Part shown: positions 7,387-11,080 of the stretch, one piece after another | How the letters are laid out: each line of letters begins with the position of its first letter | Position numbering within the stretch: the stretch's first letter is position 1 | The notes under the pieces: generated by a model | Database searches by the model: none | What the model saw: only the letters and a program-made list of their open reading frames with translations | What the model was told of the DNA's origin: nothing | DNA from: Rodentolepis nana | Lineage: Eukaryota; Platyhelminthes; Cestoda; Cyclophyllidea; Hymenolepididae | Direction: 5' to 3' | Length of the DNA: 11,080 bases | Assembly (NCBI GenBank): GCA_900617975.1 | Contig: UZAE01012939.1 | Coordinates: 1-11,080, forward strand | Position numbers and translations under genes: made by a program

Positions 7387-7988
7387 GAGTCCCATTCAAG
7401 CATGTGTGAAAATCAGCACAGTAATGAACACTGTATTTCTATTTCTGTACAATCAAACCTTGTGTGGACGGGATGTGCGATAGACTTACCTTCACGTGGT
7501 GCACCCTGAGCAACGTATACTCATACGGAAAAAAGTCTATTAACCGGCAGTTGACTTCTCACTTCAAACTACCATCACCTCACTATATGTCATATTCGAC
7601 TACTTCAATAGTACTCACCTCACCTTTTTTCTACCTTTGTGTCTGTCTCTTTTACATCTTTGAAACACTCTACTGTTCCCCCTCCCCTCTCGACTGTTTT
7701 TAGTTTGATGTACCTTCCTCTCTGTGAAGACTGAAGTCAACTAAAGGGCTAATGATAACCATCAAGACGCCTGCCATTTGATATAATAATAACTTTGTGT
7801 GGACCATTGCAGGTAGCACATATTCTTTTCTGACCTGACTGCTCTTCTGATGTGGATAGCAGAGAAGGACGGTAAACTGATTTCGAATGCATTTCAGTTA
7901 CTATTTTGCTCTCCTTTTTGCATATTTACTTAGACTGCTTGTGGAAACCGAAGAAGATGTCTTGAGTTTATGTTCCGTTTATTTTCAA
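7387..7988 (+). repeat. Second copy of the 602-bp block
   Basis: Matches 5171-5772 throughout. After 7988 the sequence continues into unique DNA (TTTTTCGAATG), so this copy is the one with a true right flank, and the copy at 5171 is the one with a true left flank. Together they describe a single locus. Confidence 0.9.
7470..7790 (+). repeat. SINE-like retroposon, copy 8 (same insertion as copy 5)
   Basis: Identical by eye to the copy at 5254-5574, including the imperfect 14-bp target duplication at 7456-7469 and 7791-7804. Two separate insertions would not share the same flanks, so it should be counted once. Confidence 0.93.
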
Positions 7989-8078
7989 TTTTTCGAATGT
8001 TGTGTTCCTTTCTTATTAACATTTTCGTTGTATTTCCATTTCACTTCACTTTCCGACCTACTTCGTGTTGATCCTCAG
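7934..8078 (+). CDS. Possible exon of unknown gene (weak)
   Basis: A pyrimidine-rich run (GCTCTCCTTTTTGCATATTTACTTAG) ends in AG at 7932-7933, and CAG followed by GTGCGT (8079-8084) gives a donor. Between them one frame reads LLVETEEDVLSLCSVYFQ, continues hydrophobic, and ends SLSDLLRVDPQ. A second frame is also open for most of the interval, so the reading is not unique. No family is recognised. If real, it would be an internal exon on the + strand of some gene, not necessarily the ankyrin one. Open length alone would be expected by chance. Confidence 0.2.
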
Positions 8079-8084
8079 GTGCGT

Positions 8085-9788
8085 CACCTGATTGACAGCT
8101 GTTTTTTAGCAAATTTGTGGGCAATTCCTTTCAGCAACTTAAGTTCATCCAACCCATTAAGTTTCAGAAGATTAAAATCAGGTTGACCTGTTACGAAGCA
8201 TTTTGGAGGGTAATTAGTCGATGACAGTCAAGTTCACCTTCCACTTTTAAAGCGTTTCAGGCTCTTCGATTTTTCGGTTTCAGCAAATTGGGCAAATCCA
8301 AAGTTCATTGCGTTTTTCTCAAGATCATTAGGGGTCAAGTTTGCATACTGTCGCCTGTTGAAGTTTCTGTCTTCATAGATTGAGCTGACAACACTGAGAG
8401 AATTTAAAAATGCAGTGATTTTTCCAGCTTTTTTCTTCGGCATTTCACTTTTTCATGTCTTTTTTCCATTGACACTACAAATACGATTTTTGTGAGCTCG
8501 ATCTCTGTACTCACGCATTCTGTCACATAAGAGGCATAGTGATAGAGTTTCTTGATTGGAATCATTTCTTGCCTATTTTTCTTCTTAGGCAGTTTATGGG
8601 ATACTTTTGACGTTGTTATTTTCACCATCATCCTACTAGATCATAATTGTGTCACCCAGGACAATACACATTATCCAATATTCATCTCCACAATCACCTG
8701 ATATGTTGTCCAATTTTTCAGTTATATTAACGAATTTCACACGGGTATTCAATCCGCGTCAGGCCTCTTAGCAAATGCCGGGGATCTGAAGAATGGGAGA
8801 AATTTTTGATGATTTTTCGCCTAGCAGTTCGCTGGAGATGGATGCGGCTTCTTCGAAAATGAGATCAACTAATTCCATTGGACGAGTGATCTTTCCTCTC
8901 AGGAAATGTCATCCAGGTCTTTTCTAATCACATTCTTGTGTTTATCAAACCAGTCATCAGAAGTAAGATGATCGCTCCAAGACCTATCTGTAGAACTAGT
9001 TGTCTAGGCGCAATTCAAGAATTCTATTTTCTGTGCTTGCATGATTTTCACGTTCAAGTGATTCGTAATTTGCTCCATTAGTTCCCCAAGAAGTTTTCCC
9101 ATTCTTTAAATTTTTCCGCATCTTTTCCGGGGGGGGGGAGGTTGTTCAGATTTATCTGTTTTTGAGGACAGTTTGTGCAGATTGCTTTTTTAAATAAATT
9201 ATTTATTTTTCGAATCCATTCCTCAAAATAATTTACTTCCAACATTTCGAACTTGACATAGCGGTACCCAGTTACCTTGGACGAGTTAAGCACTCTATAA
9301 TTAAAAAGCGAAACATTATTTTCAACATTGAATTAATTTTTATCCTCACCAATGGAAAGAATATTTAATAATTTTCACCTAAATTCATCGATTTGGTAGC
9401 CTTATGTTCTATAGATGTATTCACTGTCCAATGGGAAATAAGCAGGTACGTTACCAACTGATCTGCATAGAATGGAATCCACTACAATGGAGAAGGCCCA
9501 CATTTTCCCTTCTGTTAGTTATATTCCTCGGCTATATCCCTGAAGGGATATCGATTTTTGTCCCTGTAGCTCAGTCAAGTGGGAAATTGGATGAGCCAAT
9601 CACTGAATGTTAACGTGCTTACTGAAAGTAACGTTTACAAGAAATCGCATATTGATAAAGGCTTGAACAATAGCGTGTATCTCCTAGCTACTTTAGATCT
9701 GTGAACTGAGGCATGTCATATTAGGATCATTTAACTTCTCAACTATTGGAGGAAAAACACTGTGCAGGATACTCTAAGACAGGTATTT
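8085..9788. other. Long stretch with no defensible gene
   Basis: About 1.7 kb of AT-rich sequence. The minus strand shows open runs of 69 codons (ending at 8234) and 71 codons (ending at 9078, with a G-run near 9129-9138). Followed along one frame, they meet stops at about the chance rate. On the + strand, AAGCAG/GTACGT near 9424 resembles a donor, and GTAGCTCAGT at about 9568 resembles a tRNA A box without a B box. None is enough to annotate. Confidence 0.4.
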
Positions 9789-9802
9789 ATGATTTAATTA
9801 CT

Positions 9803-10127
9803 GGGGTGTGTGATAGACTTACTTCCACGTGGTGCACCCTGGGCAACGTATACTCATACGGAAAAAGGTCTATTAACCGGCAGTTGACTTCTGACTCCAA
9901 ACCACCATCACCCCATTGTATGTCATATTCGACTACTTCACGGTACTCACCTCACCTTCTTTCTATTTTTGTGTCTGTCTCTTTTACATCTCTGAATCAC
10001 TCTTCTGTCTCCCCCCCCCCAGACTTTTTTCCACTTTGATGTTCCTCCTCCCCTCTGTGAAGCCTGAAGTCAACTAAAGGGCTAATGATAACTATCAAAA
10101 TGCCTGTCATTTGATATAAATAAATAA
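9803..10127 (+). repeat. SINE-like retroposon, copy 9 (full length)
   Basis: A 325-bp copy starts GGGGTGTGTGATAG and ends CATTTGATATAAATAAATAA. It is flanked by a perfect 14-bp target-site duplication ATGATTTAATTACT (9789-9802 and 10128-10141). It has the GAATCACTC subgroup marker, a C-run of about 10, and tail bases AAAATGCCTGTCATTTG that are closer to the LINE tail at 10442 (AAAGCCTGTCATTTG) than other copies are. The ACTTACTTCC at its start has lost the ACTTACCT present in the other copies. Confidence 0.96.
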
Positions 10128-10141
10128 ATGATTTAATTACT

Positions 10142-10426
10142 AGTCAAAAGCACTGATTATCCAGGCTTTCATTGCATTCCAAAGAGCCAACCATATATTG
10201 CGTACTGGGAACTTGAGCTGTCCAATTTAAAAATACTATACAATCCGAATGCAAAAAAATTAATTGAATTAGAATTTTTCGATAGCGTACTCTTATCTCC
10301 CTTTTTGATTCCTTCCTCTATCATTTGTTGCACTATCCAGAGTCCCATACTAAAAGCTGGCAATGCTGATGCATAAATCTCTGTAGAGCACTTGCGATGC
10401 GCACTTAAAGTCTCACCTACTCTTTC
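10142..10426. other. Non-coding stretch, no gene seen
   Basis: AT-rich DNA between two retroelement insertions. A 64-codon minus-strand frame here has no recognisable features. Confidence 0.5.
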
Positions 10427-10441
10427 CTAATTTGGACAAGT

Positions 10442-10745
10442 TTTTTTCAAATGACAGGCTTTATGATATTTATCAGTAGCCCTTAAACTTCGACTTCAGC
10501 TTCCCCCAGGGGTGGGGGGGGGGGGTACATTTACAGCNTACAGCAGTTCATTAACTGTCTTCTGGCTTCCCAGTATCTCTGGGTTTCCGTCGTTGTCTTT
10601 GGGGCTGGACACCGAATCAGGCGGGTCTTCTCCATTTCCTCCTGTAGGTGACACAGGGGGCATGTGGGTTGAGTGTATACTCCCAATCTGTGAAGGTGTT
10701 TTGCCGGGCAATCGTGTCCGGTACGTAGTCTAAACTCAGCGACGG
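10442..10745 (-). mobile_element. 5'-truncated LINE (non-LTR retrotransposon), C-terminal end and 3' UTR
   Basis: The minus strand from 10745 encodes about 70 residues beginning AVAEFRLRTGHDC, then PAKHLHRLGVYTQPTCPLCH, EEMEKTRLIRC and RYWEARRQLM, ending at a TAA at 10531-10533 if the N is one base. This is the C-terminal zinc-finger tail (C-x2-C-x~12-H-x4-C) that follows the RNase H region in many arthropod jockey- or R1-like LINE ORF2 proteins. The expected His is Arg here. The 3' UTR has a C-run, then a tail ending GCCTGTCATTTGAAAAAA. Flanking CTAATTTGGACAAGT (10427-10441) and CTAATTTGGATAAGT (10746-10760) form a 15-bp target duplication with one mismatch. Homology begins exactly at the 5' border, so this is a dead, truncated insertion. 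Confidence 0.85.
10538..10538. other. Undetermined base or contig join inside the LINE fragment
   Basis: A single N lies between TACAGC and TACAGC. The target duplications on both sides of the element still match, so the join is probably correct even if a few bases are missing or repeated. Confidence 0.7.
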
Positions 10746-10760
10746 CTAATTTGGATAAGT

Positions 10761-11080
10761 AGTATTTTGTTTACTTTCTTACTGAAGTACCTTCTTGAAT
10801 CGGTCTCGATATCTAAAGACTAGGGGGGGGGGGGGGAAAGTTAACCGGAGATAAAAGTACTCAACTTTCGACCTCATCACTACTTCCACTTTCTATTAAA
10901 AGATCACAATCTGGTAATTGCAAGTTATTTCCTTGATTATAAATTTTAAATAGTCCTATTTCAAGTAGACTCATCATCAAATTCTGTTAATGCGTCTGAT
11001 AATGTTGTTTATGCATAATTATGTCTCCAAATCCATCTGTCGCGTATCCTCAGAGTAACTTCCCGCCAGCATTCAAACAC
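10761..11080. other. Non-coding stretch with a G homopolymer
   Basis: No gene is seen. A run of about 14 G lies at 10823-10836, too long for its exact length to be trusted. It is not followed by a retroposon body. Confidence 0.5.

Noticed and set aside
5171..7988. Recent tandem or segmental duplication
   Set aside because: Both borders coincide with Ns and no difference between copies was seen. An assembly overlap is simpler.
8234..9293. Chain of minus-strand open runs that look protein-like (69, 75 and 71 codons)
   Set aside because: Followed in one frame, 8234-8758 meets six internal stops in 175 codons, close to the chance rate for this base composition. No domain is recognisable and the pieces need many frame changes.
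9396..9430. Small exon ending AAGCAG before GTACGT
   Set aside because: The donor is good, but the upstream acceptor lacks a pyrimidine tract and two frames are open over the short interval.
9565..9640. tRNA-like A box GTAGCTCAGT
   Set aside because: No B box (GGTTCRANTCC) or closing stem follows at the right distance.
1..10127. CRISPR-like array from regularly recurring repeats
   Set aside because: Repeats are about 325 bp, on both strands, irregularly spaced and each with its own target duplication.
10496..10733. Overlapping open frames on both strands, rich in Pro/Gly/Ser
   Set aside because: They are shadows of the LINE C-terminal frame, which alone has recognisable motifs and begins exactly at the insertion border.

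Overview
The window looks like AT-rich nuclear DNA from an animal, most likely an arthropod. Four things point that way: GT-AG introns with good donors interrupt a small ankyrin-repeat gene; coding density is very low; a short retroposon family is present in many copies on both strands; and a 5'-truncated non-LTR retrotransposon encodes a C-terminal zinc-finger tail of the kind common in arthropod LINEs. There is nothing bacterial: no operons and no ribosome-binding sites. The species cannot be named from the sequence. || Layout. Positions 1-284 hold a retroposon copy cut by the window start. 285-1436 is featureless. 1437-1726 is a second copy lying in an intron. 1802-1908 and 2255-2394 are two phase-compatible exons of an ankyrin-repeat gene on the + strand. 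The next intron carries an antisense retroposon (2469-2793), which may be followed by a third, uncertain exon (2816-2948) and a fourth retroposon (2966-3273). 3288-5239 has no clear gene, only two minus-strand open stretches that could be decayed coding DNA. 5254-5574, 5879-6208, 7102-7385, 7470-7790 and 9803-10127 are further retroposon copies. 6448-6693 may be a transposase-like relic. 10442-10745 is the truncated LINE. || The strongest biology is a retroposon system. Full-length copies are about 308-330 bp and share one 5' end (GGGGTGTGCG). They are flanked by target-site duplications of 11-14 bp, usually 14. They end in a tail of about 60 bp that also closes the 3' UTR of the LINE fragment, which has its own 15-bp duplication. 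This is the pattern of a SINE mobilised by a partner LINE through shared 3'-end recognition. The SINE head is not recognisably tRNA-derived. || The strongest technical point concerns the assembly. The 602 bp at 5171-5772 recur without visible difference at 7387-7988, and both copies stop exactly at single-N joins (5773 and 7386). The simplest reading is one contig end and one contig start that overlap but were not merged, with an unrelated 1.6-kb contig (5774-7385) placed between them. The retroposon copies at 5254 and 7470 are then one locus, and gene or synteny claims across 5773-7386 should not be trusted.
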